Source: an uncultured Clostridia bacterium (GTDB taxonomy: Bacteria > Bacillota > Clostridia > Oscillospirales > Ruminococcaceae). Taken from it: DNA of 54,301 nucleotides. The notes under the pieces are model-generated. The model was given only the letters and a program-made list of their open reading frames with translations, did no database searches and had not been told where the DNA came from. The translations under genes were made by a program, and so were the position numbers. The first letter of the stretch is position 1. Every line of letters starts with the position of its first letter. Below, in pieces: positions 46,523-54,301 of the stretch. Location of the stretch: contig CANQVG010000013.1 in the NCBI GenBank assembly GCA_947627235.1, positions 1 through 54,301 on the forward strand, in the 5' to 3' direction.

Positions 46523-46867
46523 ATGTCCGACTGTCTGTTCTGCAAAATAGTTTCGGGGGAGATTCCCTCAAAAAAGGTGTATGAGGACGACTGCTGCTAT
46601 GCCTTCGAGGATATAGCGCCGGTAGCGCCCGTTCACATTCTGTTTGTACCCAAGAAGCATATCGCCTCCGCTGCCGGGATAAATTCCGAAAACTCAGAGG
46701 TTGTCTCAAAAATCTACGAGGCGATAGCAAAAGTCGCAAAGGAAAAGAAGCTCGACGGAGGCTGGCGGGTTGTTTCTAACTGCGGAGCCGACGCCGGTCA
46801 GACAGTTTTTCACTTGCACTTCCACCTGTTGGGCGGAAAACCGCTCGGGGTTATGTGTGACGATTGA
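46523..46867 (+). CDS. HIT family nucleotide-binding protein
   Basis: The 114-residue protein is a histidine triad hydrolase of the HinT type that acts on nucleoside phosphoramidates. CLFCKIVSGEIPS and the zinc-like Cys pair open the protein. The catalytic triad is HLHFHLLGG near the C-terminus. ATG codons lie at 46517 and 46523. The second leaves room for AGGAAG. It follows alaS by 17 bases and may be cotranscribed. Confidence 0.93.
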   Translation: MSDCLFCKIVSGEIPSKKVYEDDCCYAFEDIAPVAPVHILFVPKKHIASAAGINSENSEVVSKIYEAIAKVAKEKKLDGGWRVVSNCGADAGQTVFHLHFHLLGGKPLGVMCDD

Positions 46868-46879
46868 GGAGGATAAAAT

Positions 46880-47425
46880 ATGGCGGATTATTACAATCTT
46901 AAGGTTGCGGGGCTTGAGCGCAGGCTCACTCTCTGCGAAGTAAACGAGCATCTTGACATCGCGGGGTTCATTATGTTCTCCGACGTCGAGCTTACGGTCG
47001 CATGCGCCGAGGCGCTTCTGAAAAAGGTTCCGGAATTTGACGTTATCGTGACGGCTGAATCCAAGGGAATCCCGCTCGCTTACGAAATGGCGCGTCAGGT
47101 AGGCGGCGGTATGAAATACATCGTCGCAAGAAAGATGGCAAAGCTGTATATGAAGGAACCTATCTGTGTTGAGGTGCGCTCGATAACCACCGCCGCGCAG
47201 CAGAAGCTCTGGCTTGACAAAAACGAGGCGGACTATCTCAATGGCAAGAGGATTCTCATTGTCGACGACGTCGTTTCGACGGGAGAATCTCTCGAAGCGC
47301 TAAATAAGCTCATCTCCCACACCGGCGGCAGGATTGTCGGTCAGGCAGCGGTACTCGCCGAGGGCGACGCCGCTAAGCGCGACGACATCATCTTTTTGGA
47401 GGAGCTTCCGTTATTCTTCAAGTGA
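46880..47425 (+). CDS. Type I phosphoribosyltransferase (adenine/xanthine-like)
   Basis: The 181-residue protein has the PRPP-binding loop ILIVDDVVSTGES and the earlier VIVTAESKGIPLAYEMAR, the pattern of purine phosphoribosyltransferases of the Apt/Xpt type. These salvage a purine base into its nucleotide. Which base is used cannot be read by eye, and a regulatory role is also possible. GAGGAGG precedes the ATG. It is 12 bases after the HIT gene. A HIT-PRT pair fits purine nucleotide salvage. Confidence 0.88.
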   Translation: MADYYNLKVAGLERRLTLCEVNEHLDIAGFIMFSDVELTVACAEALLKKVPEFDVIVTAESKGIPLAYEMARQVGGGMKYIVARKMAKLYMKEPICVEVRSITTAAQQKLWLDKNEADYLNGKRILIVDDVVSTGESLEALNKLISHTGGRIVGQAAVLAEGDAAKRDDIIFLEELPLFFK

Positions 47426-47518
47426 TACAGCAGCTCGCGGCTCCGTGCGAAAGCGCGGGGCCGATTTGATGCTATATGTTGTGTATTAGTTTTGTGAAGC
47501 CGAAGACTGTGCCTTGAC

Positions 47519-47598
47519 GGCGAAGCCCGCCGCGCGCAGCGCGGGAGCACGGCTTCGCCGTGCTCCGGACCGCCTGCGGCGGTCCGCGGGCTTCGCCC
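47519..47598. repeat. Palindrome-mosaic element, family GGCGAAGCC, copy C
   Basis: Ends are GGCGAAGCCC (47519-47528) and GGGCTTCGCCC (47588-47598). Inside are CCGCGC-GCA-GCGCGG, GAGCACGGC-TTC-GCCGTGCTC and CGGACCGCC-TGC-GGCGGTCCG. CCCGCAGATG follows at 47610-47619, a string also found after copy D. The gap 47426-47740 otherwise holds only the comEC promoter. Confidence 0.85.
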
Positions 47599-47683
47599 TC
47601 ACTTTGGCTCCCGCAGATGCTTTATAAGCGCGTTATCACAGGCGCGAAATGTGCCTTACTTACGAAGGCTTTCGCCGACGCAG

Positions 47684-47712
47684 TTGACGGCTTTACCGAT
47701 GAGCTGTATAAT
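47684..47712 (+). promoter_or_regulatory. SigA-type promoter of comEC
   Basis: TTGACG (47684-47689), a 17-base spacer and TATAAT (47707-47712). Confidence 0.8.
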
Positions 47713-47740
47713 ATAATCACCATTTTAAGGGGGCGATGCC

Positions 47741-49726
47741 GTGACAAGACGTATGATACCGCTCGGCGCGGGCTACTTCGCGGGACTGTTTGCGGCGTTT
47801 TACCTGTGCGTAAACGGCCTTTTGGGCAGAGCCGGATTTATTGTTCTCACCGTGTGCGCGCTCTTTTTAGGATTCTTATCGCTGGTATTTAAAATGAAAT
47901 TTCGCGCGCGGGTTATGCTGTTTTGCTCGGCGTTTGCGGCAGCGACGGCGTGTTCCGCGGTATATGCCTGTACGCGGCTTTGGCCGCTCGAGGCGCTCGA
48001 CGGAAGCGAAGCCGAAGTATCGGGAAGAATCATTTCTTATACCGAGGACGACCTCTCGGCAGTGGTGATAAAGGGCAGCGTCGACGGGATTCCCGCTAAG
48101 TCAGTCATATATGTCGGCGGGTTTTCGGGAAGATGCGGCGATTTTGTGAGACTGACAGCGCGGGTCGGAAAAATCAAGGACACGCCTTTTTTCAGAGCGC
48201 GTGAATATTATCTTCCGGACGGGATACTTCTTTCGGGAACCGCGATCGGGGATGTGAATATAACGCGCTCGGGGCAGACGGCAATAGCAGCGCTTCGTGA
48301 ATACAGCAGAAAAGTATCGCTTAATATACGAAGAAGCGTAGGAGGCGAAGCGGGTGAGCTTTTAAGCGCCCTTCTTACCGGCGACCGCTCCTCTTTTTCC
48401 GACGGACTCAGATTAAAGCTCAACCGCTCCGGAACTGCACATCTTGCTGCTGTCTCCGGACTTCATGTCACCGTGGTGTCGCTTTTTGTTGTCACGATTC
48501 TTAAAAGGCTGAAAGCCCCGCGATGGCTGTCTGCGGCGGTGACGATAGCTTTTGTCATGGCGTTTATTGTTTTCTCGGGAGCGAGGGTGTCGGCGATAAG
48601 GGCAGGCATTATGACCGCTATTTCGGTGGCGTCGGCGCTCGCAAAGCGCAGAACCGACGCATTTAATACGATATGTATATGTGCGGTCGCGATGACCCTT
48701 TTTAATCCGTTTGCTGCGGCGGACAGTTCTCTTTGCCTGTCGCTTGCGGGAGTTTTCGGGGTATCGGTCGCGGCTCCAGCCATAATAAAAGAGTTCGGAA
48801 TAAAAGCAAAGCTTTTGAGTGCGGGTGTGGTTTCACTCTGCGCAAGCACCGTAACCGCGCCGTTCGTGATGCTGTGGTTCAACGAGATTTCGCTCGTCTC
48901 TCCGATAACCAATATAGCCGCCGTGCCTTTATGTTCTGCGGCTCTTGTTTTGGGAATGATATACGCCGCGACGCTAAGTGTCTTCACTCCGATAATAAAG
49001 CTCGCCGGAATTTTCTGCGGGGCGGCGGTAAAGCTGAGCGAAGCGGTTTCGTCTCTCGGGTTTACATATATCCCGCTCGGAACGCGGATTGTGGGGACTG
49101 CGGTGATGTGCGGTGCGGCGTTTACGGCTGCGTCTTATCTCATAACCAAAAAGCCTCGGGTATGCGCGTTTGCCGCGGCGCTTTGCACTGCGCTTGTAAT
49201 GACTTTTTACAGCGTGCGGACAGTTTCTGCCGAGAAAAACCTGTATCTTACGGTAATGAGCCGTTCGGATTATCAGGCTTTGGTATTGCGAAAAGGCGGA
49301 GAATGTATTATAATTGACTTTGACGGAAGAATGTCCTCTGAAGCCGAGAATTTTATCGAGCGCTTCGGAGTCTCGGATATACGCGCGGTGGTTCTGCTTG
49401 ACGGAACAGACTCGGGATATTCCGCGTATCTTTCATTAAACCCCGACGCCGTTTACTGTTACGGCGGGGCGTATGTTTTTGGCGAAGAAGTGCCGCAGTA
49501 CGGCATATACGGCGGTTCGTCGGCAGAAATATTCGGCGCGGAGCTGTTGTTTGAAAAAGACTGCGTGAAAATTTTCTGTAATGAAAAGAACGCAACGGTC
49601 TGTAAAGGACGCGCCGCCGACGGCGACGGGCTTTGCATAAGTTTGCTCGACGGTCTTACAGTGATAAACGACGGTGAAGACACGGATATTTTCAGAGACG
49701 GATTTATTAAAGAATTTAGGATGTGA
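47741..49726 (+). CDS. comEC: ComEC/Rec2 DNA-uptake channel with degenerate MBL domain
   Basis: ComEC moves single-stranded DNA across the membrane in natural transformation. The 661-residue protein has N-terminal helices, the OB-like outer domain (EVSGRIISYTEDDLSAVVIKG), the competence core LNRSGTAHLAAVSGLHVTVVS with VSAIRAG, about ten membrane helices, and a C-terminal metallo-beta-lactamase-like domain. In that domain the usual DVGQGDA and HxHxDH are replaced by VMSRSDYQA and LLDGTDSGY, so metal ligands are lost. The GTG start follows GGGGGCGA. It ends in overlap with holA. No comEA is next to it. Confidence 0.92.
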   Translation: MTRRMIPLGAGYFAGLFAAFYLCVNGLLGRAGFIVLTVCALFLGFLSLVFKMKFRARVMLFCSAFAAATACSAVYACTRLWPLEALDGSEAEVSGRIISYTEDDLSAVVIKGSVDGIPAKSVIYVGGFSGRCGDFVRLTARVGKIKDTPFFRAREYYLPDGILLSGTAIGDVNITRSGQTAIAALREYSRKVSLNIRRSVGGEAGELLSALLTGDRSSFSDGLRLKLNRSGTAHLAAVSGLHVTVVSLFVVTILKRLKAPRWLSAAVTIAFVMAFIVFSGARVSAIRAGIMTAISVASALAKRRTDAFNTICICAVAMTLFNPFAAADSSLCLSLAGVFGVSVAAPAIIKEFGIKAKLLSAGVVSLCASTVTAPFVMLWFNEISLVSPITNIAAVPLCSAALVLGMIYAATLSVFTPIIKLAGIFCGAAVKLSEAVSSLGFTYIPLGTRIVGTAVMCGAAFTAASYLITKKPRVCAFAAALCTALVMTFYSVRTVSAEKNLYLTVMSRSDYQALVLRKGGECIIIDFDGRMSSEAENFIERFGVSDIRAVVLLDGTDSGYSAYLSLNPDAVYCYGGAYVFGEEVPQYGIYGGSSAEIFGAELLFEKDCVKIFCNEKNATVCKGRAADGDGLCISLLDGLTVINDGEDTDIFRDGFIKEFRM

Positions 49727-50784
49727 TGACTTTGGCGCTGATACTTACCGAGGAGACCGCACTGTACCGCCAGATACGTTCGGGACAGATAAAGCCTTGC
49801 TATTTCTTCTTCGGCAGGGACGTGGCGACGCTTGAAAGCGTGGTAAAAAGGCTTATTGCAAAGCTTGTGCCGGAGGAAGAGCGGACGCTTAATTATCACT
49901 TTTTCCCGGCTTCGGAAATGAGCTTTTCGGAGCTTGCCGATGTTTGCGCTTCGCTGCCGATGTTTTCAGACAGAATAGTGGCGTCGGTCAACGATTTTAA
50001 TGCCGAAACCGCAAGGGCTGACGACCTGAAGCTTCTGAAAAGCATTATCGCCGACATTGACCCCGAAACTACTACGGTGATATTTTACGCAACCGGCGTC
50101 GACCTTTGCGGAGGCAAAAAGCAGCTCACAAAAAAGAATCTTGCTTTTGCGGAATATATCGGGGAAAAAGGCGGCACGGTCGTTGAATTTGCGTACAAAA
50201 AGCCGCAGGAGCTTGTGAAATATATCCGTTCGAGAATCGAAAAGGGAGGCGCGTCCATAACCGATGGCGCGGCGCTGAGTCTTGCACAGGCGTGCCTTTG
50301 CAACGTCCTTATGATAAATAACGAGGTGGACAAGCTCTGCGCTTACCGAGCAGGGGAATGTGTGACCGAGGAGGACGTCTCGCTGATGGCGGCGGGTCAG
50401 CTCAACACCGACGCCTACAAGCTTGCAAAGGCCATAGCGTCGGGAAACAGGACGGATTCTTTTGCGATGCTTTCTGAGCTTTATAACCGTCAACAGGAAT
50501 CGGTGCAGCTTCTCGCGGTGATAGGGACGGCATTTCTGGATTTGTACCGCGCAAAACTCGCGCTTATGAGCGGGCGCGGCGAAAAAGACGTCATCGCCGA
50601 CTTTGATTACCGCAACCGCAGCTTTGCAGTGCGCAACGCGCTTAGAGACTGCTCGGGAGTAAGCGTCGACAGGCTCAGAAGGTGCTTGCGGGTGATTTCC
50701 GACTGCGACGCCGATCTGAAGTCGAAGCGGACAGACAAAAGAGTGCTCCTTGAGACCGCGGTGACAAAGCTTTTGAGCGACTGA
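49726..50784 (+). CDS. holA: DNA polymerase III subunit delta
   Basis: Delta is the clamp-loader wrench that opens the beta clamp. The protein is ~352 residues: N-terminal AAA-like domain with IKPCYFFFGRDVATLESVVKRL and FSDRIVASVNDF, a lid domain with GASITDGAALSLAQACLCNVLMINNEVDKLCAY, and a C-terminal helical collar with RNRSFAVRNALRDCSGVSVDRLRRCLRVISDCDADLKS. It lacks a working Walker A, as in all delta subunits. GTG 49723 and ATG 49726 are both possible starts. ATG fits AGG at 49718. comEC-holA is the usual Firmicutes order. Confidence 0.93.
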   Translation: MTLALILTEETALYRQIRSGQIKPCYFFFGRDVATLESVVKRLIAKLVPEEERTLNYHFFPASEMSFSELADVCASLPMFSDRIVASVNDFNAETARADDLKLLKSIIADIDPETTTVIFYATGVDLCGGKKQLTKKNLAFAEYIGEKGGTVVEFAYKKPQELVKYIRSRIEKGGASITDGAALSLAQACLCNVLMINNEVDKLCAYRAGECVTEEDVSLMAAGQLNTDAYKLAKAIASGNRTDSFAMLSELYNRQQESVQLLAVIGTAFLDLYRAKLALMSGRGEKDVIADFDYRNRSFAVRNALRDCSGVSVDRLRRCLRVISDCDADLKSKRTDKRVLLETAVTKLLSD

Positions 50785-50811
50785 TTGCGCCCGCGCCGGA
50801 GAGAGCCGTGC

Positions 50812-50899
50812 GGCGAAGCCCGCCCGTCCGCCGCCGGCGGACGGGCGCCCCGCTTCGCGGGACGGCAGCCCCTTTATGGGGCTGCCGGGGCTTCGCCCC
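50812..50899. repeat. Palindrome-mosaic element, family GGCGAAGCC, copy D
   Basis: Ends are GGCGAAGCCC (50812-50821) and GGGGCTTCGCCCC (50887-50899). Inside are CCCGTCCGCC/GGCGGACGGG, CCCGC-TTC-GCGGG and GGCAGCCCC-TTTAT-GGGGCTGCC. CCCGCAGATG follows at 50898-50907. It fills most of the gap between holA and the TOPRIM gene. No promoter is clear. Confidence 0.85.
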
Positions 50900-50982
50900 C
50901 GCAGATGTGCGGATTTACGGCAAATGTTGGGTCAGGAAACATCGTTAGCGCGCGGGCGGGGAGCAAACAAAAGAGGATAGAT

Positions 50983-51561
50983 ATGATACATATTGACGGA
51001 GCGATAGTCGTCGAGGGAAAGTACGACAAGATAAAGCTTTCGCAGGTTGTGGACTGCCCGATAATCACAACGGGCGGCTTCGGCGTGTTCAAAAGCGCCG
51101 AGACAAAGTCGCTGCTCAGGTGGTACGCTCGCAACGGCGGGATTACTATACTTACCGACAGCGATTCCGCAGGCTTTAAAATTCGCGGCTATATAAAGGG
51201 AATAGTATCGAAGGGCGTGGTACGCAACGCCTATATCCCCGACGTGTTCGGCAAGGAGAGACGCAAGGAAAAGCCGTCTGCCGAGGGCAAGCTCGGGGTC
51301 GAGGGGATAGATATCGCGCTTTTGCGGGAGTGTCTTGAAAAGGCGGGCGTCTGCGGGACATCGGCTGAGAATAAGCGCCGCATCGGGCGGCAGGATTTAT
51401 ATGAGGACGGGCTTTTCGGCGGCGAGGATTCCTCGAAAAAGCGCGCCGCGCTGCTCAAAAGTCTCGGTTTGCCCGAGAGGCTTTCGACGTCCGGTCTTAT
51501 CGACGTTCTCAACTGCGCTTATACCTACGAAGCCTACAAAGAGGCTGTTTCAAAGCTTTAG
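50983..51561 (+). CDS. rnmV: TOPRIM protein, ribonuclease M5-like
   Basis: The 192-residue protein has the TOPRIM signature: IVVEGKYDKIKL (E11), TTGGFG and ILTDSDSAGFKIR (D59, D61). RNase M5 has this fold and trims 5S rRNA precursors. The C-terminal half is a DUF4093-type domain (GVEGIDIALLRECLEKAGV, SSKKRAALLKSLGLPERLSTSGLIDVLN), as in clostridial RnmV relatives. The usual neighbour ksgA is not here. The frame is open upstream through element D, but the ATG at 50983 follows AGAGGA. Confidence 0.88.
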   Translation: MIHIDGAIVVEGKYDKIKLSQVVDCPIITTGGFGVFKSAETKSLLRWYARNGGITILTDSDSAGFKIRGYIKGIVSKGVVRNAYIPDVFGKERRKEKPSAEGKLGVEGIDIALLRECLEKAGVCGTSAENKRRIGRQDLYEDGLFGGEDSSKKRAALLKSLGLPERLSTSGLIDVLNCAYTYEAYKEAVSKL

Positions 51562-51581
51562 AAAGGAGAGGAGGGGGATAT

Positions 51582-53000
51582 ATGGTATTTTCATCGGTGG
51601 AATTTCTGTATTTTTATCTTCCTGTTGTGACGGCTTTATACTGCGTGTGTCCCAAGAGATTCAGAAATGCTCTTTTGTTTGCGACGGGACTTGTGTTTTA
51701 CGCTTTCGGCGAACCGATGTACGTTTTTGTGCTGCTTCTTTCCTGCCTTATAGACTACTTTGCGGGAATCGTTATGACAAAATACTCCGAAAATACAAAA
51801 ATAAGAAAGCTCTGCCTTATCACATCGGTGGTTATGAACCTCGGTTTGCTGGGAATCTTTAAGTACACACCTTTTATAATAAGCAATATCAACGCCGTAT
51901 TCGGCACGTCGCTTGTCTCGTCGCTGCCGCTGCCGATAGGCATTTCTTTTTTCACGTTTCAGAGCATGTCCTACACGATAGACCTCTATCGCGGAAATAT
52001 CGGGGTACAGCGCAGCTTTGTAGACTTTGCCGCGTATGTCACAATGTTTCCGCAGATAGTCGCAGGACCGATAGTCAGATATAAGGACGTCGAGTCTGAG
52101 CTTTCCGACAGGCGGCTGACAGTTGTCGGCTTCTCCGACGGAATAAGCAGGTTTGTGAGAGGTCTTGCTAAAAAGGTGCTTCTTGCCAACAATATCGGCG
52201 CGCTCTGGGAGGAGGTCAAAGCTTTAGACTACTCCACTCTTCCCGCGCTGACCGCGTGGCTCGGCATAGTCGCGTTCACTCTTCAGCTCTATTTCGACTT
52301 TTCCGGCTATTCCGATATGGCAATCGGACTCGGCAAGATGCTGGGATTCAGATTTCCTGAGAACTTCGATCATCCCTATGTATCAAAGAGCGTGCGCGAG
52401 TTTTGGCGCAGATGGCACATCACTCTCGGCGAGTGGTTTAAGAATTATCTCTATATTCCCCTTGGAGGGAGCAGAGGCGGTACTTTCAAGACCGTCCGCA
52501 ATCTTGCGATAGTCTGGCTTCTTACCGGACTATGGCACGGCGCAAGCTGGAACTTTGTGCTGTGGGGCGCGTGGTTCGGATTACTGATAATTGCGGAAAG
52601 GCTGTTTTTGGGAAAGCTCCTCGAAAAGCTGCCCGGATTTTTCAGTTGGCTTTATACTATGCTCGCCGTCATATTCGGGTGGGTGCTTTTTGAGACCGAC
52701 AGTATACCTTCGGCGCTGAATTTTATCGGGGCGATGTTCGGAGCGTCAGGCTCATTCAGCGACGTCCACTCATTCTGGCTTCTTTGCGAATATTCGCTGA
52801 CGATATCCGTCTGCGTTTTCTTTGCGTCGCAGGCTCCCGAAAACTTTCGCCAAAGGCTTGAAAGTCTCATTTCGGGAATCGGTCTTAGAGCCGACGTTTT
52901 CAGACTCGCCGAGCCGTTGATAACGTTTGTTTTTCTAATGGCGTCCACGGCCTACCTTGTGAATCAGAGCTACAACCCGTTCCTGTACTTCAACTTTTAG
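51582..53000 (+). CDS. MBOAT family O-acyltransferase (AlgI/DltB-like)
   Basis: The 472-residue polytopic membrane enzyme moves an acyl, usually acetyl, group across the membrane onto an extracellular glycan or wall polymer. Seen are FFTFQSMSYTIDLYRG, FPQIVAGPIVRY, FDFSGYSDMAIGLGKMLGF, REFWRRWHITLGEWFKNYLYIPLGG, and the catalytic His in TGLWHGASWNFVLWG (H319). These are AlgI-type motifs. AAAGGAGAGGAGG precedes the ATG. The next gene encodes a DHHW-domain protein, the usual partner. The acceptor glycan is unknown. Confidence 0.95.
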   Translation: MVFSSVEFLYFYLPVVTALYCVCPKRFRNALLFATGLVFYAFGEPMYVFVLLLSCLIDYFAGIVMTKYSENTKIRKLCLITSVVMNLGLLGIFKYTPFIISNINAVFGTSLVSSLPLPIGISFFTFQSMSYTIDLYRGNIGVQRSFVDFAAYVTMFPQIVAGPIVRYKDVESELSDRRLTVVGFSDGISRFVRGLAKKVLLANNIGALWEEVKALDYSTLPALTAWLGIVAFTLQLYFDFSGYSDMAIGLGKMLGFRFPENFDHPYVSKSVREFWRRWHITLGEWFKNYLYIPLGGSRGGTFKTVRNLAIVWLLTGLWHGASWNFVLWGAWFGLLIIAERLFLGKLLEKLPGFFSWLYTMLAVIFGWVLFETDSIPSALNFIGAMFGASGSFSDVHSFWLLCEYSLTISVCVFFASQAPENFRQRLESLISGIGLRADVFRLAEPLITFVFLMASTAYLVNQSYNPFLYFNF

Positions 53001-53018
53001 GGGATAGGAGGAGACTTT

Positions 53019-54155
53019 ATGAAGCTGAAAAAGCTCATTGCGGCAGTAAACACCGCGCTGTTTTTCGGAATAATCGTCATACTGGCTGTGGCGACGCTTC
53101 TTATGCCGAAGTCGGACTTTTCGGAACTCGAAAACCGCTTTCTTGCCGAAAAGCCGGCGTTGAGCTTAAGGTCGTGGTTTTCGGAAGATTACTCAAGAAA
53201 CCTCGGAAAGTATTTGCAGGAGCATTTTGCGCTTCGCCCGCGCTGGATATCTCTGCGCACTTCTCTTGAACGCCTCGCCGGTCACGATGAAGTGAACGGA
53301 GTTTATTTTGCCGACGGCAGGTTTTTCGAGGCGTCGGAGCCGATAGACTACTCGCGTATCGACCGCTCCGTCGAGGCAATAAACTCGTTTGCCGAGAAGC
53401 TTGACGGCAGACTCAGCGTGATGATAGTCCCGACCTCAGCACAGATATACGTCGACCGTCTGCCCGACTATTCACCCGAACAGGGTCAGCGGCGTATGAT
53501 AAATTACGTCTATTCCGCGCTCTCGGAAGACGTTCGTACAATAGACGTCTACGACCTTCTTTACCGTTCGCGCGAGGATTATATTTATTACCGCACCGAT
53601 CACCATTGGACAACAGGCGGCGCATATATCGCCTACGGCGAGTTTGTCCGCAGAATCGGATACAGTCCGGTGAGCCTTGACAAAATCAACATTGAGCATG
53701 CAAGCCACGATTTTTTGGGCTCCTACTATTCCAAGGTGATTTCCGACGAGGCGGAACCCGACACCGTTGATATCTACACTTCAGGCGGCGCCGAGGTCAC
53801 GTCCGTCAGGGTGACTGACGCAGACGGAAACACTTCTGAGCATAAATCGGTATATTTCAGGGAATATCTCGAAAATAAAGACAAATATCTTACGTTTCTC
53901 GGCGAAAACTCGCCTCTTGTTGAGATAGAGTCGGACGCCGGCGGCGGGTCGCTCCTTATAATAAAGGACTCCTATGCAAACTGTTTTGCGCCATTTTTAA
54001 CAAAGCATTTTTCAAAGGTAGCGCTTGTCGACCTCAGATATATGATGAATCTCTCGGACTATGTCAACGTCTCGGAATATGACAGCGTTCTGATACTGTA
54101 CAATGCCTCGACGTTTGCGCTTGACGCAAATATAGTAAAACTTTTGGCAAAATAG
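53019..54155 (+). CDS. DHHW-domain protein (SGNH/AlgX-like), O-acetylation partner
   Basis: The 378-residue protein has an N-terminal signal anchor (~10-30) and an extracytoplasmic SGNH-like domain with YRTDHHWTTGGAYIAY (DHHW at 194-197) and a late IIKDSYANCFAPFL block, both typical of AlgX/AlgJ and DHHW proteins that pass acetyl groups from an MBOAT protein to a polysaccharide. It begins 18 bases after the MBOAT gene with GATAGGAGGAG before the ATG. The two form a module for surface-glycan O-acetylation. Confidence 0.92.
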   Translation: MKLKKLIAAVNTALFFGIIVILAVATLLMPKSDFSELENRFLAEKPALSLRSWFSEDYSRNLGKYLQEHFALRPRWISLRTSLERLAGHDEVNGVYFADGRFFEASEPIDYSRIDRSVEAINSFAEKLDGRLSVMIVPTSAQIYVDRLPDYSPEQGQRRMINYVYSALSEDVRTIDVYDLLYRSREDYIYYRTDHHWTTGGAYIAYGEFVRRIGYSPVSLDKINIEHASHDFLGSYYSKVISDEAEPDTVDIYTSGGAEVTSVRVTDADGNTSEHKSVYFREYLENKDKYLTFLGENSPLVEIESDAGGGSLLIIKDSYANCFAPFLTKHFSKVALVDLRYMMNLSDYVNVSEYDSVLILYNASTFALDANIVKLLAK

Positions 54156-54180
54156 TAAAAAACCGGTTGACTTTCGTCGG

Positions 54181-54206
54181 AAAAATCGCGCAAATTGCGA
54201 TTTTTA
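54181..54206 (+). terminator. Terminator of the O-acetylation pair
   Basis: AAAATCGC / GCGATTTT with a seven-base loop and a T-run. Confidence 0.8.
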
Positions 54207-54226
54207 AAAAATTTTTGATTTTTAGC

Positions 54227-54255
54227 TTGACAACTTATTAAAAACGTGGTATAGT
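54227..54255 (+). promoter_or_regulatory. SigA-type promoter at the right edge
   Basis: TTGACA (54227-54232), a 17-base spacer and TATAGT (54250-54255). The 40 bases after it up to the window end can fold GCTGT...ACAGC with an inner AAGC-GAAAAA-GCTT hairpin, so the next gene may have a structured leader. No coding start is visible. Confidence 0.8.
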
Positions 54256-54301
54256 AACGAAGCTGTCTCCGAGGGATGGTGAAGCGAAAAAGCTTTACAG
54301 C

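Overview
The window is a 54 kb chromosomal segment from a GC-rich, Gram-positive-type anaerobe. I infer a Clostridia member of the Oscillospiraceae/Ruminococcaceae type. The pointers are an alaS T-box leader, SigA-type promoters (TTGACA-17-TATAAT) with strong AGGAGG ribosome binding sites, a queT gene behind a candidate preQ1-III riboswitch, a Feo iron system with a FeoB-associated Cys-rich peptide, fermentative D-lactate dehydrogenase, the comEC-holA pair and intracellular glycoside hydrolases. No phage, insertion sequence, CRISPR array or rRNA operon is visible. Two tRNA genes are present.

Layout. 1-5.5 kb (minus strand): a membrane-fused spermidine-synthase-like gene, a MATE transporter, a small membrane protein and proS. 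5.7-8.7 kb: a family GH2 beta-galactosidase. 9-15.1 kb: an F1Fo ATP synthase operon (atpB-E-F-[delta/alpha fusion]-G-D-C). 15.2-19.8 kb: ldhA, divergent from an iron operon (feoA, feoA, feoB, Cys-rich peptide) with three GTTAGC-N4-GCTAAC operators. 20-22.8 kb: an ECF sigma factor and its membrane-anchored beta-propeller partner behind a structured leader. 22.9-23.7 kb: tRNA-Thr, tRNA-Tyr and a duplicated tRNA-Tyr tail. 23.7-25.1 kb: citrate synthase. 25.2-34.3 kb: a lipoprotein, a two-component system, a DUF1385 protein and prmC, then recA-recX-rimO-pgsA. 34.6-37.8 kb: two tandem GH5 glycosidases (one lipoprotein, one cytosolic) and a convergent GT8 glycosyltransferase. 38.1-42.7 kb: an M23 peptidase, riboswitch-controlled queT, a degenerate RadC-like gene and recG. 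42.7-47.4 kb: a DUF4097-like membrane protein, T-box-controlled alaS, a HIT protein and a phosphoribosyltransferase. 47.7-54.2 kb: comEC, holA, an RNase M5-like TOPRIM gene and an MBOAT/DHHW O-acetylation pair.

The most unusual coding signal is in the ATP synthase operon. There is no separate atpH. The C-terminal (b-binding) domain of delta is fused directly in front of alpha, and the c subunit has a signal-peptide-like N-terminus and an Ala/Ser motif in place of the usual glycine motif. The most unusual non-coding signal is a family of about 80-95 bp intergenic elements (four copies). Each is bounded by GGCGAAGCC/GGCTTCGCC inverted ends and filled with perfect hairpins, most with a C-GNA-G triloop on one strand. 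A second repeat family has three copies (one cut by the window edge, one degenerate). Other second-look items are a cloverleaf-like leader ahead of the sigma gene, a Cys-rich tail on LdhA, a large acidic insertion in FeoB, and eroded catalytic motifs in ComEC and the RadC-like protein.

All assignments come from reading motifs in the translated sequence. No database search was run, so statements about rarity are impressions and not measurements.
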